From the NCBI RefSeq assembly GCF_022179085.1, contig NZ_BPQE01000026.1:1-64000 (forward strand): a DNA stretch of 64,000 nt, given 5' to 3'. Position 1 is the stretch's first letter; each line of letters begins with the position of its first letter. Below are positions 8,971 through 23,756 of this stretch, piece by piece. The translations under genes were made by a program, and so were the position numbers. Source of the DNA: Methylobacterium aerolatum. GTDB taxonomy: Bacteria; Pseudomonadota; Alphaproteobacteria; Rhizobiales; Beijerinckiaceae. A model generated the notes under the pieces. It saw only the letters and a program-made list of their open reading frames with translations, was not told the origin of the DNA and did no database searches.

Positions 8971-9075
8971 ATGGGCAAGCGGATGTTCCTGACCGGGGTG
9001 GCGGAGCTCATGGCGTTCGGAATGCTGTTCGGCGCCGTCGGGGCCTGGGCGGTAGCCTTGGCGCCGATCCGTTGA
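8971..9075 (+). CDS. 34-residue single-pass membrane peptide
   Basis: A short ORF of 34 codons plus stop between lolD and dnaE. It has an excellent GGAGG ribosome site five bases before the ATG. The peptide begins MGKRMFLTGVAEL and continues with an uninterrupted hydrophobic stretch (about residues 6-31) rich in Ala, Gly and Met, giving one membrane helix. It resembles no family I know. The ribosome site and an AT-rich patch upstream (about 8925-8945) argue that it is expressed. Confidence 0.55.
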   Translation: MGKRMFLTGVAELMAFGMLFGAVGAWAVALAPIR

Positions 9076-9281
9076 CGGGCTCTCCCCGGGCGTGGGCCGG
9101 TTCCCGCGAAAAGCGGGTTGTCCACAGGCTAACCCGGCCTCCGCGCCGGATTTCCCTGATCCGGCGGCGCGGGTGATGCGAACGGGGCACGAGCGGTGGA
9201 AAAGCTCCCCGGGGGCAAGCGGGCCACATCGACTTGGGGGCGCGGCGGGACGATCCTCCCGGCTCCCGAACAAGGCCGGAC

Positions 9282-12800
<3,519 letters not shown>

Positions 12801-12816
12801 GCAGCACCCACCGCTC

Positions 12817-12908
12817 CGTCATTGCGAGCGGAGCGAAGCAATCCAGGTTTGCGCCACGTTCGGTCAGGTCGCGCTGCCCTGGATTGCTTCGCTTCGCTCG
12901 CAATGACG
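12817..12908. repeat. Family A palindromic repeat, copy 1
   Basis: A 92-bp element with long inverted arms: cgtcattgcgagc at the left and gctcgcaatgacg at the right, with further pairing through gaagcaatccag / ctggattgcttc. It lies between the convergent stops of dnaE and the secreted-protein gene at 12934. Other copies: 22733, 25318, 32769 and a partial one at 16910. Confidence 0.85.
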
Positions 12909-12933
12909 ATAAGCGTCGCGATGGTGGCGGGCC

Positions 12934-13467
12934 TCACGGCCCAAAGCACGGCTCCAGCGCGGCGCGCAGCGGCGCCGGATCGCTCACCGTGAAGGTCGCC
13001 ACCATCGAAGCGTCCCCCGCCCGCGGGCTCGATTGCGTCCAGACGATCCGCGTCCCAGCTTGGGCGAAGCCAGCGGCCACCGCCCGCAGGGGGTTCTCGC
13101 TGCGCCGGGGGGCGGCGACGGTGAGGGTGAAGCTGGTCGAGGGATCGGCCGCCACCGCGCCGCTGGCCGGGGCGATCACCGTGCGCACCCCGCTCGGGCC
13201 GACGAGGCGCAGGGCGGTGAGGGGCTTGGTCGTGCCGCTCGGCCCCTCGAAGGCGTCAAAGGCGAAGCGGGCGGTCAGGTCGGCGAAGCGCGGCACCGTC
13301 AGCGCCGCCGAGAGCCCGGCATGGGCGGGGTCGCAGGCGAGGTGCAGGGCGACGTGGCGCGCCTCGGTACCGATCGTCGCCTCGCCGGCGAGATCCGCCT
13401 CTCCCCCGGCCGCCAGGGCCGGGGCCGTGACCAGCGAGACCGCCAGAGCGAGGCCGAGAATCCGCAT
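12934..13467 (-). CDS. Secreted hypothetical protein
   Basis: A 177-residue protein with a clear signal peptide (MRILGLALAVSLVTAPALA, cleavage after ALA). The mature part is beta-rich and contains two cysteines (HLACDP and the C-terminal EPCFGP) that could form a disulfide. No known domain recognised. Convergent with dnaE across a family A palindrome, so it is transcribed alone from the 13468-13620 region. Confidence 0.75.
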   Translation of the reverse strand: MRILGLALAVSLVTAPALAAGGEADLAGEATIGTEARHVALHLACDPAHAGLSAALTVPRFADLTARFAFDAFEGPSGTTKPLTALRLVGPSGVRTVIAPASGAVAADPSTSFTLTVAAPRRSENPLRAVAAGFAQAGTRIVWTQSSPRAGDASMVATFTVSDPAPLRAALEPCFGP

Positions 13468-13622
13468 TCGTTAACCCGTGAGGCCCGCCGCAGCCGGGCC
13501 GCCAGCATCCCTTAAGGATGGCGGGACAAAAACAGTCACGACCGCGACCGCCATGTGCGCTGCAGCAATTCCTTCAAAAGCGATCCACTCTACACAGCGA
13601 CGCTTAAGTCTCAGGCGTCGTC

Positions 13623-13766
13623 ATGCGTATCAAGATCACCCTCGTCCTCACCCTGCTCGTCTACCTCGTCGATGGCCGCGCCCCCGGCTTCCGCGAGCCG
13701 CGCAACCCGGACACCGAACATGCCGGTGCTCGCACCATCGTGGCGACGAAGCGCGCCTGGATCTGA
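13623..13766 (+). CDS. Small 47-residue ORF with hydrophobic N-terminus
   Basis: A 47-codon ORF beginning MRIKITLVLTLLVYLVDGRAPGF and ending KRAWI. The N-terminal helix looks like an uncleaved signal anchor or lipid-free signal peptide. The ribosome site is weak. It runs up to the hairpin pair at 13775-13841, consistent with a short independent transcript. No family known; it may be spurious. Confidence 0.4.
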   Translation: MRIKITLVLTLLVYLVDGRAPGFREPRNPDTEHAGARTIVATKRAWI

Positions 13767-13770
13767 GGGA

Positions 13771-13850
13771 AGGTCCAGGGGCGGAGCCCCTGGACATCCG
13801 CAGGTCTCCGCCCTGCATCCGCCAGAGGGCTCGCCCTCTGGACACCCCGA
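13771..13850. repeat. Family B hairpin cluster, copy 1
   Basis: Two strong hairpins in tandem: ccaggggc/gcccctgg (13775-13793) and ccagaggg/ccctctgg (13822-13841), separated by the spacer ccgccctgcatccg. Same architecture as 20529-20621, 29413-29467 and 35450-35540. It separates the small ORF at 13623 from the convergent glutaredoxin gene. Confidence 0.8.
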
Positions 13851-13854
13851 TTTG

Positions 13855-14190
13855 TCAGGCAGCGCTCTTCACCGGGATGCCCTTCTCGGACAGGAAGGTT
13901 TGCAGTTCGCCGGACTGGAACATCTCGCGGGTGATGTCGCAGCCGCCGACGAACTCGCCCTTCACGTAGATCTGCGGAATGGTCGGCCAGTTTGAGAAAG
14001 CCTTGATGCCCTCGCGGATGCTCTGGTCGGCCAGCACGTTCACGCCCTTGAACGGCACGCCGAGGTAGTTGAGAATCTGCACCACCTGCCCCGAGAAGCC
14101 GCATTGCGGCATCTGCGGCGTGCCCTTCATGAACACCACCACGTCCTGGGAGGCGATCTCGTTCTGGATGGTCGTGTTGGCGTCGGTCAT
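13855..14190 (-). CDS. grxD: Monothiol glutaredoxin, Grx4 family
   Basis: A 111-residue CGFS-type glutaredoxin that binds and transfers iron-sulfur clusters, usually with a BolA partner. [21 protein letters not shown] carries the CGFS active site, [19 protein letters not shown] the cis-proline TVP-like (TIP) loop and glutathione-binding GG-C-D. The length is normal. Next to bolA and purL on the same strand, as in many alphaproteobacteria; the 69-base gap to bolA may hold its own promoter. Confidence 0.95.
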   Translation of the reverse strand: MTDANTTIQNEIASQDVVVFMKGTPQMPQCGFSGQVVQILNYLGVPFKGVNVLADQSIREGIKAFSNWPTIPQIYVKGEFVGGCDITREMFQSGELQTFLSEKGIPVKSAA

Positions 14191-14259
14191 GGGATCTCGA
14201 TCCTTGTTCCGTATCCGTGATCTAGTGACGGTCGGGCGTGGATTTCAACTGCGTTGTGC

Positions 14260-14496
14260 TCAATCCTGCGGGACGCCCGTCGTCAGCGCAAGGGCGTGGA
14301 GCACCCCGCCCATGCGCCCCTGGAGGGCGCCGTAGACCATCTGGTGCTGGGCCACGCGGGTCTTGCCCTTGAAGGCGTGGCTCAGCACGGTCGCGGCGTA
14401 GTGGTCGCCGTCCCCGGCGAGGTCGCGGATCTCGACCTTCGCGTCGGGCAGGGCCTCGACGATCATGCGCTCGATCTCGCGGGCATCCATCGGCAT
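14260..14496 (-). CDS. BolA-family protein
   Basis: A 78-residue BolA-like protein (short, IbaG/BolA2 type). DAKVEIRDLAGDGDHYAATVLS and the conserved histidine in TRVAQHQMVYGAL are the family features; LHALAL closes the fold. Such proteins form [2Fe-2S]-bridged heterodimers with CGFS glutaredoxins, and the grxD gene lies immediately downstream. It starts 15 bases after the purL stop, so the row is likely cotranscribed. Confidence 0.9.
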   Translation of the reverse strand: MPMDAREIERMIVEALPDAKVEIRDLAGDGDHYAATVLSHAFKGKTRVAQHQMVYGALQGRMGGVLHALALTTGVPQD

Positions 14497-14511
14497 GGGT
14501 TCGAACTCCGT

Positions 14512-16737
<2,226 letters not shown>

Positions 16738-16909
16738 GCGGCGGTCTCGACGAGCAGGCACACAGCGGCAAACCCGGACCCGGACCGGGCGCTGGGACAA
16801 TCGCGACGGATTAGTGCCATCTGGTCATGCGATGCAACATCTGCACTGTCTCTCATGTGAATGAGACAGCGGAGACCGGTTCGTTTCTCCCGTTCTCGAC
16901 CGCCACGTC

Positions 16910-16940
16910 CGTCAGTGCGCGCGGAGCGAAGCAATGACGG
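16910..16940. repeat. Partial family A repeat
   Basis: The stretch cgtcagtgcgcgc ggagcgaagcaatgacgg joins the outer left arm of the family A palindrome directly to its outer right arm, with the middle deleted. It lies in the 224-base gap between recQ and purL. Confidence 0.55.
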
Positions 16941-16961
16941 TGGGGAGATCCGGCCGCCCCC

Positions 16962-18797
16962 TCACGCGGTGTGGCCCAGGAACTCCTTGATCGCCTCCGC
17001 GAAGCGGTCTCCGTAGGCCTCGCGCTTGCGCTCGCCGACGCCGTGGATGGTGCGCATCGCCCAGAGATCGACGGGCTTCTGGCGGGCCATCTCGATGAGC
17101 GTGCGGTCGGGGAAGACCATGAAGGCCGCGATGCCTTCCGCCCGCGCAAGGGTGGCCCGCAGGCCGCGCAGGTGCTGGAACAGGGCCTCGTCCGCCTCGG
17201 ACAGACCCATTTCCTCCGTGGCCCGGGGTGCGGACCGGCGGCGGTCCCGCGTCGCGGCCTTGGGTTCGGGATCGGGCCGCAGGGTGATCGGCTCGCGGCC
17301 GTAGAGGATCTCGGTGCCCCGGTCGGTCAGGCTGAGGCCGCCGTAGCCGTCGCTGTTCTCGGCCACGGCGCCGGCGGCGAAGAGCTGGCGCAGGATCGCC
17401 CGCCACGCCGCCACCGGCTTGTCCGACCCCACGCCGAAGGTCTTCAGCCCGTCATGGCCGTTGCGGCGGATCTGCTCGCTCTCCTTGCCGTGCACCACGT
17501 CGCAGACATAGGCCGCGCCGAAGCGCTGGCCGGTGCGCACGATGGCCGAGAGGAGTTTCTGGGCCGGCACGGTGCCGTCCACGAGTTCCACCCCGTCGCG
17601 GCACAGGTCGCAGCGGCCGCACCGCCCGCTCGCCTCGCCGAAATAGGCGAGCAGCGACTGGCGGCGGCAGGAGGCCCCCTCGCAGAGCGAGATCATCGCC
17701 TCCAGCTTGCGCCGCTCGACCCGGCGGCGCTCGTCGGAAATCTCCTTCTCGTCGATCTGGCGGCGGCGCAGCGCCATGTCGTCGAGGCCGTAGAGGGTCA
17801 GCGTGTCGGCGGGCAGCCCGTCGCGGCCGGCGCGGCCGATCTCCTGGTAGTAGCCCTCGACGTTGGTCGGCATGTCGGCGTGGACGACGAAGCGGACATC
17901 GGGCTTGTTGATGCCCATGCCGAAGGCGACGGTGGCGGTCATCACCACCCCGTCCTCCTGTAGGAACCGGTCCTGGTTGCGCGCCCGCGTCCCCTGGTCG
18001 AGGCCGGCATGGTAGGGCAGGGCGTTGAACCCGTCCTTGCTCAGGGTCTCCGCCAGCTGCTCCGTGCGCTTGCGCGACGAGCAGTAGACGATCCCGCTCT
18101 CCTCCCGGCGGTGTTTCAGGAAGCGCTCGATCTGCCGGGCGGGGTTGTCCTTCGGCTGGAAGATCAGGCGGATGTTCGGCCGGTCGAAGGAATGGACGAA
18201 GATCCGCGGGGGCCGGCCCTCGGGAAACAGCCGCTCGGCGATCTCGGCGCGGGTCGCCGCGTCGGCGGTGGCGGTCAGCGCCAGGGTCTGGACGTTCCCC
18301 AAAGCCTCCCGCGCCCGGGCGATCTCCCGGTATTCGGGCCGGAAGTCGTGCCCCCATTGCGAGACGCAGTGGGCCTCGTCCACCGCCAGCCGCCGGACGC
18401 CCGCGCCGCGCAGGGCCTCCATGCAGCCGTTCATCAGCAGGCGCTCGGGGGAGACGAACAGGAGCCGCAGGGTCCCGTCGCGGATGCCCCTCCACGTCTC
18501 ACGCGATTCGACCTCCGTGACGGTGGAGTTGAGGGTCGCGGCCGGGACGCCGAAGGCCCGCATCTGCTGCACCTGATCGTGCATCAGGGCGATGAGCGGC
18601 GAGACCACCACGGTCAGCCCGTCATCCACCAGTGCCGGGAGCTGGTAGGTCATCGACTTGCCCGAGCCCGTGGGCATCACCGCGAACACATCGACGCCGT
18701 CGAGAACCGCGCCGATCACCTCGTCCTGGCCTGCCCGGAAATCCTCGTAGCCGAACGTGGTCTTGAGCGCGGCGCGTGCCTCGTCGAGGCGAGTCAT
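16962..18797 (-). CDS. recQ: ATP-dependent DNA helicase RecQ
   Basis: A 611-residue 3'-5' helicase for recombination and repair. Walker A is [16 protein letters not shown], the DEAH box reads [18 protein letters not shown], and the helicase C-terminal motifs include [12 protein letters not shown] and [22 protein letters not shown]. The zinc-binding RQC cysteines are in CEGASCRR and CGRCDLC, and an HRDC domain ends the protein ([20 protein letters not shown]). I chose [11 protein letters not shown] (18797) over an upstream in-frame ATG because the next 12 residues do not resemble the family. Divergent from vapB, 80 bases apart. Confidence 0.93.
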   Translation of the reverse strand: MTRLDEARAALKTTFGYEDFRAGQDEVIGAVLDGVDVFAVMPTGSGKSMTYQLPALVDDGLTVVVSPLIALMHDQVQQMRAFGVPAATLNSTVTEVESRETWRGIRDGTLRLLFVSPERLLMNGCMEALRGAGVRRLAVDEAHCVSQWGHDFRPEYREIARAREALGNVQTLALTATADAATRAEIAERLFPEGRPPRIFVHSFDRPNIRLIFQPKDNPARQIERFLKHRREESGIVYCSSRKRTEQLAETLSKDGFNALPYHAGLDQGTRARNQDRFLQEDGVVMTATVAFGMGINKPDVRFVVHADMPTNVEGYYQEIGRAGRDGLPADTLTLYGLDDMALRRRQIDEKEISDERRRVERRKLEAMISLCEGASCRRQSLLAYFGEASGRCGRCDLCRDGVELVDGTVPAQKLLSAIVRTGQRFGAAYVCDVVHGKESEQIRRNGHDGLKTFGVGSDKPVAAWRAILRQLFAAGAVAENSDGYGGLSLTDRGTEILYGREPITLRPDPEPKAATRDRRRSAPRATEEMGLSEADEALFQHLRGLRATLARAEGIAAFMVFPDRTLIEMARQKPVDLWAMRTIHGVGERKREAYGDRFAEAIKEFLGHTA

Positions 18798-18877
18798 CCG
18801 GGGGTCTTTCACTGTCTGGTGTGCTTGCGGCAAGGCGCGGCGGGTCTTACGTTTTTCCAGGCACCACGGAGGCCGCC

Positions 18878-19108
18878 ATGCCGCTCACCATCGCCAGCGA
18901 CGAGGTCGATCAGCTCGCCGAGAAATTGGCATCGCGGACCGGCGTGAGCAAGGCCGAGGCGGTTCGCGTCGCTTTGGTGCACGAACTGGCGCGGACCGGC
19001 AAGACGCTGGCCGAGCGCATCCGGCCGATCCAGGACGAACTGGCCCGCACCCCCAGAACGGGACTGAAGGCCGACAAGGCGTTCTACGACAGCCTCTACG
19101 ACGATTGA
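18878..19108 (+). CDS. vapB: VapB-type antitoxin
   Basis: A 76-residue antitoxin of the Rv0623-like VapB family, expected to bind and inhibit the adjacent PIN toxin and to repress its own promoter. [33 protein letters not shown] is the N-terminal DNA-binding ribbon-helix-helix-like part, and the C-terminal [11 protein letters not shown] tail would block the toxin. The ATG at 18878 has a GGAGG ribosome site; the longer open frame upstream overlaps the recQ start and is discarded. Confidence 0.88.
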   Translation: MPLTIASDEVDQLAEKLASRTGVSKAEAVRVALVHELARTGKTLAERIRPIQDELARTPRTGLKADKAFYDSLYDD

Positions 19109-19113
19109 CGGCG

Positions 19114-19512
19114 ATGTTCGTCGATGCCTCCGCCATCGTCGCGATCCTGGCCGAAGAGCCGGGATACGTCACGCTGAGGGATCGATTGGAAGGGGTGGCC
19201 ACGCCGCTCACCAGCGGTCTCGCGGTCTTCGAAGCGACCCTCGCCCTGTCGCGCCTGCGATCCGTAAGCGTGTCGGTTGCCGAAGCGGCTGTGGTCAGTT
19301 TTCTCAACGAGGCCGGTATTGCCCTGGTGCCGATCACCGTCACCGAGACGATCATCGCGCTGACGGCCCACGCCCGCTTCGGCAAGGGCCGCCACCCGGC
19401 GCGCCTCAACCTCGGCGATTGCTTCGCCTATGCCTGCGCGAAGGCGCACGGGGCGCGGCTGCTCTTCGTCGGGGACGATTTTCCGCAGACCGATATCGCC
19501 CCCGCGCTCTGA
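19114..19512 (+). CDS. vapC: VapC-type PIN-domain ribonuclease toxin
   Basis: A 132-residue PIN nuclease. The acidic residues are in place: MFVDASAIVAILAEEP (Asp4), VFEATLAL (Glu in the second motif), LGDCFAYACAKAHGARLLFVGDDF (Asp pair). VapC toxins cleave tRNA or rRNA until neutralised by VapB. Starts five bases after the vapB stop, the usual translational coupling. It converges on denD with only seven bases between the stops. Confidence 0.9.
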   Translation: MFVDASAIVAILAEEPGYVTLRDRLEGVATPLTSGLAVFEATLALSRLRSVSVSVAEAAVVSFLNEAGIALVPITVTETIIALTAHARFGKGRHPARLNLGDCFAYACAKAHGARLLFVGDDFPQTDIAPAL

Positions 19513-19519
19513 CGGCGCC

Positions 19520-20497
19520 TCACCCCCCGTGGAACGCGGCGATGTGCTGCGCGACGATCGCGTCGAAGGAGGCGTCCGCCCGGAAGCCGAGATCCGTGGC
19601 GGCGGCGGTGTCGAAGGATTCCGGCCACGTCTCCACGATGCGCTGGACCGCCTCGTCCGGCTGGCGGCGGATCAGGGCGACGGCCTTGTCGCCGGCCGCC
19701 CGGCGCAGGGCCTCGATTTCCTCGGCGACGGTAGCGGAGACGCCCGGCATGGTCAGGCTGCGGCGGGTGCCGAGGCGGGCGAGATCGAGCTCGGCCGCAT
19801 GGGTCAGGAAGCCCACGGCCGCCGCCGGGCTCGCGAACCAGTGCCGCACCGTGTCCGGCACGGGCAGGATCGCCTCCTGCCCGGCCAGCGGCTCGCGGAT
19901 GATGCCGGAGAAGAAGCCGGAGGCCGCCTTGTTCGGCTTGCCCGGCCGCACGCAGATGGTGGGCAGGCGCAGGCCGATGCCGCCGAAGATGCCCCGGCGG
20001 GCATAGTCGGCGAGCAGCATCTCGCCCATGGCCTTCTGCGTGCCGTAGGAGGTCGCGGGGCGCAGGATGTGGTCGTCGGGGATCACGGCCGGGAAGGGCG
20101 GGCCGAAGACGGCGAGCGAGGAGGTGAACACCACCTTCGGCGTGTAGCCCTCGGCCTCGTGCGCCGCGCGGATCGCCTCGAACAGGCTGCGCGTCGCGTC
20201 GAGGTTCACCCGGTAGCCGAGGTCGAAATTCGCCTCCGCCTCGCCGGAGACCACCGCCGCGAGGTGAAAGATCACCTCCGGCCGGTCGCGGATCGCCGCC
20301 TCGGCGGCGCCGGGAGCGGTGAGGTCGGCGGCCTCCGCACGCACGGGGCCGGGCACGCCCTCGGGCGCGGTGGGGGTGACGACGTCGAGGAGGGTCAGGC
20401 CGGTGAGGGGCTGCCCGCCGACCCGTCCCTCGGCCACCAGGACGTCGACGAGACGGCGGCCGATCATGCCGGCGGCACCGAGGATGAGGGCGTGCAT
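19520..20497 (-). CDS. denD: D-erythronate dehydrogenase
   Basis: A 325-residue NAD-dependent short-chain/epimerase-type dehydrogenase that oxidises D-erythronate at C2 to 2-oxo-tetronate. The NAD-binding GAAGMIGRRL lies at residues 7-16, the catalytic pair is in SYGTQKAMGE, and VIFHLAAVVSGEAEANFDLGYRVNLDATR is a hallmark of the DenD family. An SD GGAGG precedes the ATG at 20497. It is the last gene of the tetronate operon and is separated from otnK by the four-hairpin family B repeat, which may lower its expression. Confidence 0.9.
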   Translation of the reverse strand: MHALILGAAGMIGRRLVDVLVAEGRVGGQPLTGLTLLDVVTPTAPEGVPGPVRAEAADLTAPGAAEAAIRDRPEVIFHLAAVVSGEAEANFDLGYRVNLDATRSLFEAIRAAHEAEGYTPKVVFTSSLAVFGPPFPAVIPDDHILRPATSYGTQKAMGEMLLADYARRGIFGGIGLRLPTICVRPGKPNKAASGFFSGIIREPLAGQEAILPVPDTVRHWFASPAAAVGFLTHAAELDLARLGTRRSLTMPGVSATVAEEIEALRRAAGDKAVALIRRQPDEAVQRIVETWPESFDTAAATDLGFRADASFDAIVAQHIAAFHGG

Positions 20498-20528
20498 CAG
20501 AACCTCCCGAGAGTTTTGGTTGGGTGTC

Positions 20529-20621
20529 CCAAAGGGCGAGCCCTTTGGTGGAGGCCAGGGGTGAAACCCCTGGGTCTCGCAGGGCTCTGCCCTGCACCCG
20601 CCAAAGGACTTAGTCCTTTGG
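20529..20621. repeat. Family B hairpin cluster, copy 2 (four hairpins)
   Basis: Four consecutive hairpins: ccaaaggg/ccctttgg (20529-20548), ccaggggt/acccctgg (20555-20573), gcagggc/gccctgc (20579-20595) and ccaaagga/tcctttgg (20601-20621). It fills the gap between otnK and denD inside one operon. Likely an mRNA-stability or attenuation structure. Confidence 0.85.
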
Positions 20622-20631
20622 GAACCGCGAA

Positions 20632-21921
20632 TCAGCGCATCATGTCGAGGGCGCGGGCGAAGAAGTCGGGGCCGCCGAAATTGCCCGACTTGAGGGCGAG
20701 CAGCATCGGCTCCGCGCGGCCGGCGGTGCGCAGCACGGGCACGCCCGCCGCGATCTCCGGGCCGACGAGGAAGGCCCGCAGGCCGAGCCGGTCCACGGCC
20801 GCCCCCGAGGTCTCGCCGCCCGCGATCACGAGGCGCCGCACGCCCTGCGCGACCAGCCCCTCGGCGATGGCCGAGAGGGCGGCTTCGACCGCGTGGCCCG
20901 CCGCCTCGGATCCGTGTTGGGACTGGAGCGCGCGCACCGCCGCGGGGTCGGCCGAGGAGGCGATCAGAACCGGGCCTGCCGCGATCCGCTCGCGGGCGAA
21001 GGCCAGGGCCTCGGCGACGACGGACTCGCGGTCGGCGACGATCCGGCCGGCGTCGAGGCGCAGCACGGGCATCACCGCCCCGGCGGCGGCGATCTGCCCG
21101 AGGGTCGCCTGCGAGCAGCTGCCCGCGAGGCAGGCGGCATGGCCGCCGACCGGCTCGCCCACGGCGGCGCCGGCCGCGTCGCGGGTGCCCCGCCCGTCCG
21201 CCGCCAGCGCCCGGGCGAGGCCGAGGCCGAGGCCCGAGGCGCCGACGGAGAACCGCCGTCCCACGATGGCCCGGCCCAGCGTCTCGAGGTCGTCGTCGAA
21301 GATGGCGTCCGCGATGGCCGCGCCCTTGCCCTCGGCGGCCAGCGCCTCGAGCCGGGCGGCCACCGCCTCCGGCCCCTTGGCGACCGTCGCCATGTCGATG
21401 AGGCCGACCCCGTGGCGGCTCTGGCGCTCCAGCACCCGCACGAGGTTCGCGTCCCGCATGGGGTTGAGCGGGTGGTCCTTGAGCGGGCTCTCGTTCAGCG
21501 GCAGGGCGCCGACGAACAGGTTGCCCTGGTAGACGCTGCGCCCCGTCTCGGGGAAGGCGGGGGTGACGAGGGCGATGGCCTCGCCGGCATCCTCGCGCAG
21601 GGCGTCGGCGACGGGGCCGATATTGCCGGCATCGGTCGAATCGAAGGTCGAGCAGACCTTGAACATCACGTGCGCGGCGCCGCGCTGCCGCAGCCACGCC
21701 TCCGCCTCGCGGGAGCGGGCGACGGCCTCGGGGGCGGGGATCGAGCGGCTCTTCAGGGCCACCACCACCGCGTCCGTCTCGGGCAGCGCGAGGTCGGAGG
21801 CAGGGATGCCGATGGTCTGGACCGTCCGCAGGCCCGCCTTGGTGAGCGTGTTCGCGAGGTCCGAGGCGCCGGTGTAGTCGTCGGCGACGCAACCGAGGGC
21901 GAGCGGCTTGCCGTCTGTCAT
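20632..21921 (-). CDS. otnK: 3-oxo-tetronate kinase
   Basis: A 429-residue kinase of the four-carbon acid sugar kinase family (formerly DUF1537), phosphorylating 3-oxo-tetronate to 3-oxo-tetronate 4-phosphate. LGCVADDYTGASDLANTL at the N-terminus is the family signature; FKVCSTFDSTDAGNIGPV and TPAFPETGRSVYQGNLFVG line the substrate site, and RRLVIAGGETSGAAV near the C-terminus is the nucleotide-binding domain. Starts four bases after the otnI stop, so translational coupling is likely. Confidence 0.93.
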   Translation of the reverse strand: MTDGKPLALGCVADDYTGASDLANTLTKAGLRTVQTIGIPASDLALPETDAVVVALKSRSIPAPEAVARSREAEAWLRQRGAAHVMFKVCSTFDSTDAGNIGPVADALREDAGEAIALVTPAFPETGRSVYQGNLFVGALPLNESPLKDHPLNPMRDANLVRVLERQSRHGVGLIDMATVAKGPEAVAARLEALAAEGKGAAIADAIFDDDLETLGRAIVGRRFSVGASGLGLGLARALAADGRGTRDAAGAAVGEPVGGHAACLAGSCSQATLGQIAAAGAVMPVLRLDAGRIVADRESVVAEALAFARERIAAGPVLIASSADPAAVRALQSQHGSEAAGHAVEAALSAIAEGLVAQGVRRLVIAGGETSGAAVDRLGLRAFLVGPEIAAGVPVLRTAGRAEPMLLALKSGNFGGPDFFARALDMMR

Positions 21922-21925
21922 GGGA

Positions 21926-22702
21926 TCAAGCCTTCCTGTAGGGGGCGAACCACGTCAGGCCCGCCTCGGTGTTCCCCGCCGGGATGTATTCGCAGCCGAC
22001 GAATCCGTCGTAGCCGAGCCGGTCGAGTTCGGCGAAGAGGAACGCATCGTCCATCTCGCCGGTGCCGGGCTCGTGCCGGTCGGGCACGCTCGCCGTCTGG
22101 ACATGGCCCACCATCGGCATCAGGTCCCGCAGGCGCATCGTGACGTCGCCGTGCAGGATCTGGCAGTGGTAGAGGTCGAACTGGAGCTTCAGGTTCGGCA
22201 GGGCCAGTTCGCGGATCAGCGCCGCCGCCGCACCGAAATCGTTGAGGAAGTAGCCCGGCATGTTGCGGCCGTTGATCGGCTCCAGCACGAGGTCGAGCCC
22301 GGCCGGGGCGAGTTGTTCGGCGGCATAGGTCACGGCCTTGCGGTAGGCGCCCTGCGCGCTCGCGTCCTTCGGGTCGGCGAGGCCCGCCATCAGGTGCAGG
22401 CGCCTCACGCCCGTCGCCCCGGCGTAGCGGAGCGCCGTCTCGACGCCCGCCTTCACCTCGTCGAACCGGTCGGGGAGAGCGGCCAGCCCCCGCTCGCCGC
22501 CCGCGAAATCCCCCGGCGGCATGTTGAACAGCGCCTGGGTCAGGCCGTTCGCCCGCAGGCGCTCGGCGATGGCTTCCGGCGGATGCTCGTAGGGAAACAG
22601 GAACTCCACCGCCTCGAACCCCGCCCGCGCGGCGGCCTCGAAGCGGTCGAGGAACGGCACCTCGTTGAACATCAGGGTGAGGTTGGCGGCGAAGCGGGGC
22701 AT
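21926..22702 (-). CDS. otnI: 2-oxo-tetronate isomerase
   Basis: A 258-residue TIM-barrel of the hydroxypyruvate isomerase family, converting 2-oxo-tetronate to 3-oxo-tetronate. MPRFAANLTLMFNEVPFLDRF is the typical N-terminus, LVLEPINGRNMPGYFLN carries a metal-binding glutamate, and LQFDLYHCQILHGD and FVGCEYIPAG the remaining ligand region. Alone it might be called hydroxypyruvate isomerase (hyi), but the otnK, denD, ltnD and otnC neighbours settle the role. Confidence 0.92.
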   Translation of the reverse strand: MPRFAANLTLMFNEVPFLDRFEAAARAGFEAVEFLFPYEHPPEAIAERLRANGLTQALFNMPPGDFAGGERGLAALPDRFDEVKAGVETALRYAGATGVRRLHLMAGLADPKDASAQGAYRKAVTYAAEQLAPAGLDLVLEPINGRNMPGYFLNDFGAAAALIRELALPNLKLQFDLYHCQILHGDVTMRLRDLMPMVGHVQTASVPDRHEPGTGEMDDAFLFAELDRLGYDGFVGCEYIPAGNTEAGLTWFAPYRKA

Positions 22703-22732
22703 TTTTTCCGAACCTTCTCATTCGGCCGCTTC

Positions 22733-22825
22733 CGTCATTGCGAGCGGAGCGAAGCAATCCAGGGCAGCGCCAAGGTCTGAAGCGGCCCGCTGCCCTGGGT
22801 CGCTTCGCTGTCGCTCGCGATGACG
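22733..22825. repeat. Family A palindromic repeat, copy 2
   Basis: A 93-bp palindromic element (cgtcattgcgagc ... gctcgcgatgacg) in the 133-base gap between ltnD and otnI, inside the tetronate operon and thus almost certainly transcribed. Confidence 0.85.
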
Positions 22826-22835
22826 GCGCGCGAGC

Positions 22836-23747
22836 CTACGCGTTCGGCAGCTTCGCCCCCGAGACCTGCGCGTAGAGCCGCGCCACGGAGGCGTCGTCGT
22901 CCCGGCCCATGCCGGCGCCGGAGGCCATGAGGAACATCTGGAGCGCGGCCGCCGCCACCGGCACGGGGTATTTTTCAGCCCGCGCCATGTCCTGCACGAT
23001 GCCGAGATCCTTCACGAAGATGTCGACGGCGCTCTTCGGGGAGTAATCCGCATCGAGGATGTGCGGCACCCGGTTCTCGAACATCCACGAATTGCCGGCG
23101 GACTTGGTGATCACCTCGTAGACGCGGCGAAGGTCCAGGCCCTGCTTGGCGGCGAAGCTCATCGCCTCGCAGGCGGCGGCGATGTGGACGCCCGCCAGTA
23201 GCTGGTTGATCATCTTGAAGGCGGCGCCCTGGCCGGGCTCGTCGCCGAGCTCGTAGAGGGTGCCCGCCATGGCATCGAGGGCCTTGCGCGCCCCGGCGAA
23301 GGCGGCCTTCGAGCCCGAGGCGAGGAAGGTCAGCTGCCCCTCCGCCGCACGGGCGGCGCCGCCGCTCATCGGCGCGTCGAGATAGTGCCGGCCGGTCTCC
23401 TCCAGCCGGGCCGCGAGGCGCCGGGCGATGGCCGGGTCCATGGTCGCGGAGGAGACGAACACCGCCCCCTCCGGCATGGCGGCGGCCGCGCCGTTCTCGC
23501 CGAACAGCACCGCCTCGGTCTGGGCGGCGTTGACGACCACCGCCACCACCACCGCGGCCCCCTTCGCCGCCTCGGCGGGGGTGGCCGCCGCCTGCCCGCC
23601 CGCCTCCCGGAAGCGGGCGACCGCCTCCGGGTTCACGTCGCAGGCGGCGACCGAGAAGCCCGCCTTGAGGAGCGAGGCCGCCATCCCTGAGCCCATCGAG
23701 CCCAGGCCGATCACCGCGACGCGGTTCGTGTCTGCCGTTCCCGTCAT
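22836..23747 (-). CDS. ltnD: L-threonate dehydrogenase
   Basis: A 303-residue NAD-dependent beta-hydroxyacid dehydrogenase. The Rossmann motif is VIGLGSMGSGMAASLLKAGF, the substrate-binding loop DAPMSGGAARA, and the catalytic lysine sits in FKMINQLLAGVHIAAACEA. Within this family LtnD oxidises L-threonate to 2-oxo-tetronate; a related role (2-hydroxy-3-oxopropionate reductase) is excluded mainly by the otnI/otnK context. It starts nine bases after the MFS transporter stop, in the same operon. Confidence 0.85.
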   Translation of the reverse strand: MTGTADTNRVAVIGLGSMGSGMAASLLKAGFSVAACDVNPEAVARFREAGGQAAATPAEAAKGAAVVVAVVVNAAQTEAVLFGENGAAAAMPEGAVFVSSATMDPAIARRLAARLEETGRHYLDAPMSGGAARAAEGQLTFLASGSKAAFAGARKALDAMAGTLYELGDEPGQGAAFKMINQLLAGVHIAAACEAMSFAAKQGLDLRRVYEVITKSAGNSWMFENRVPHILDADYSPKSAVDIFVKDLGIVQDMARAEKYPVPVAAAALQMFLMASGAGMGRDDDASVARLYAQVSGAKLPNA

Positions 23748-23756
23748 GGCCAGCCC

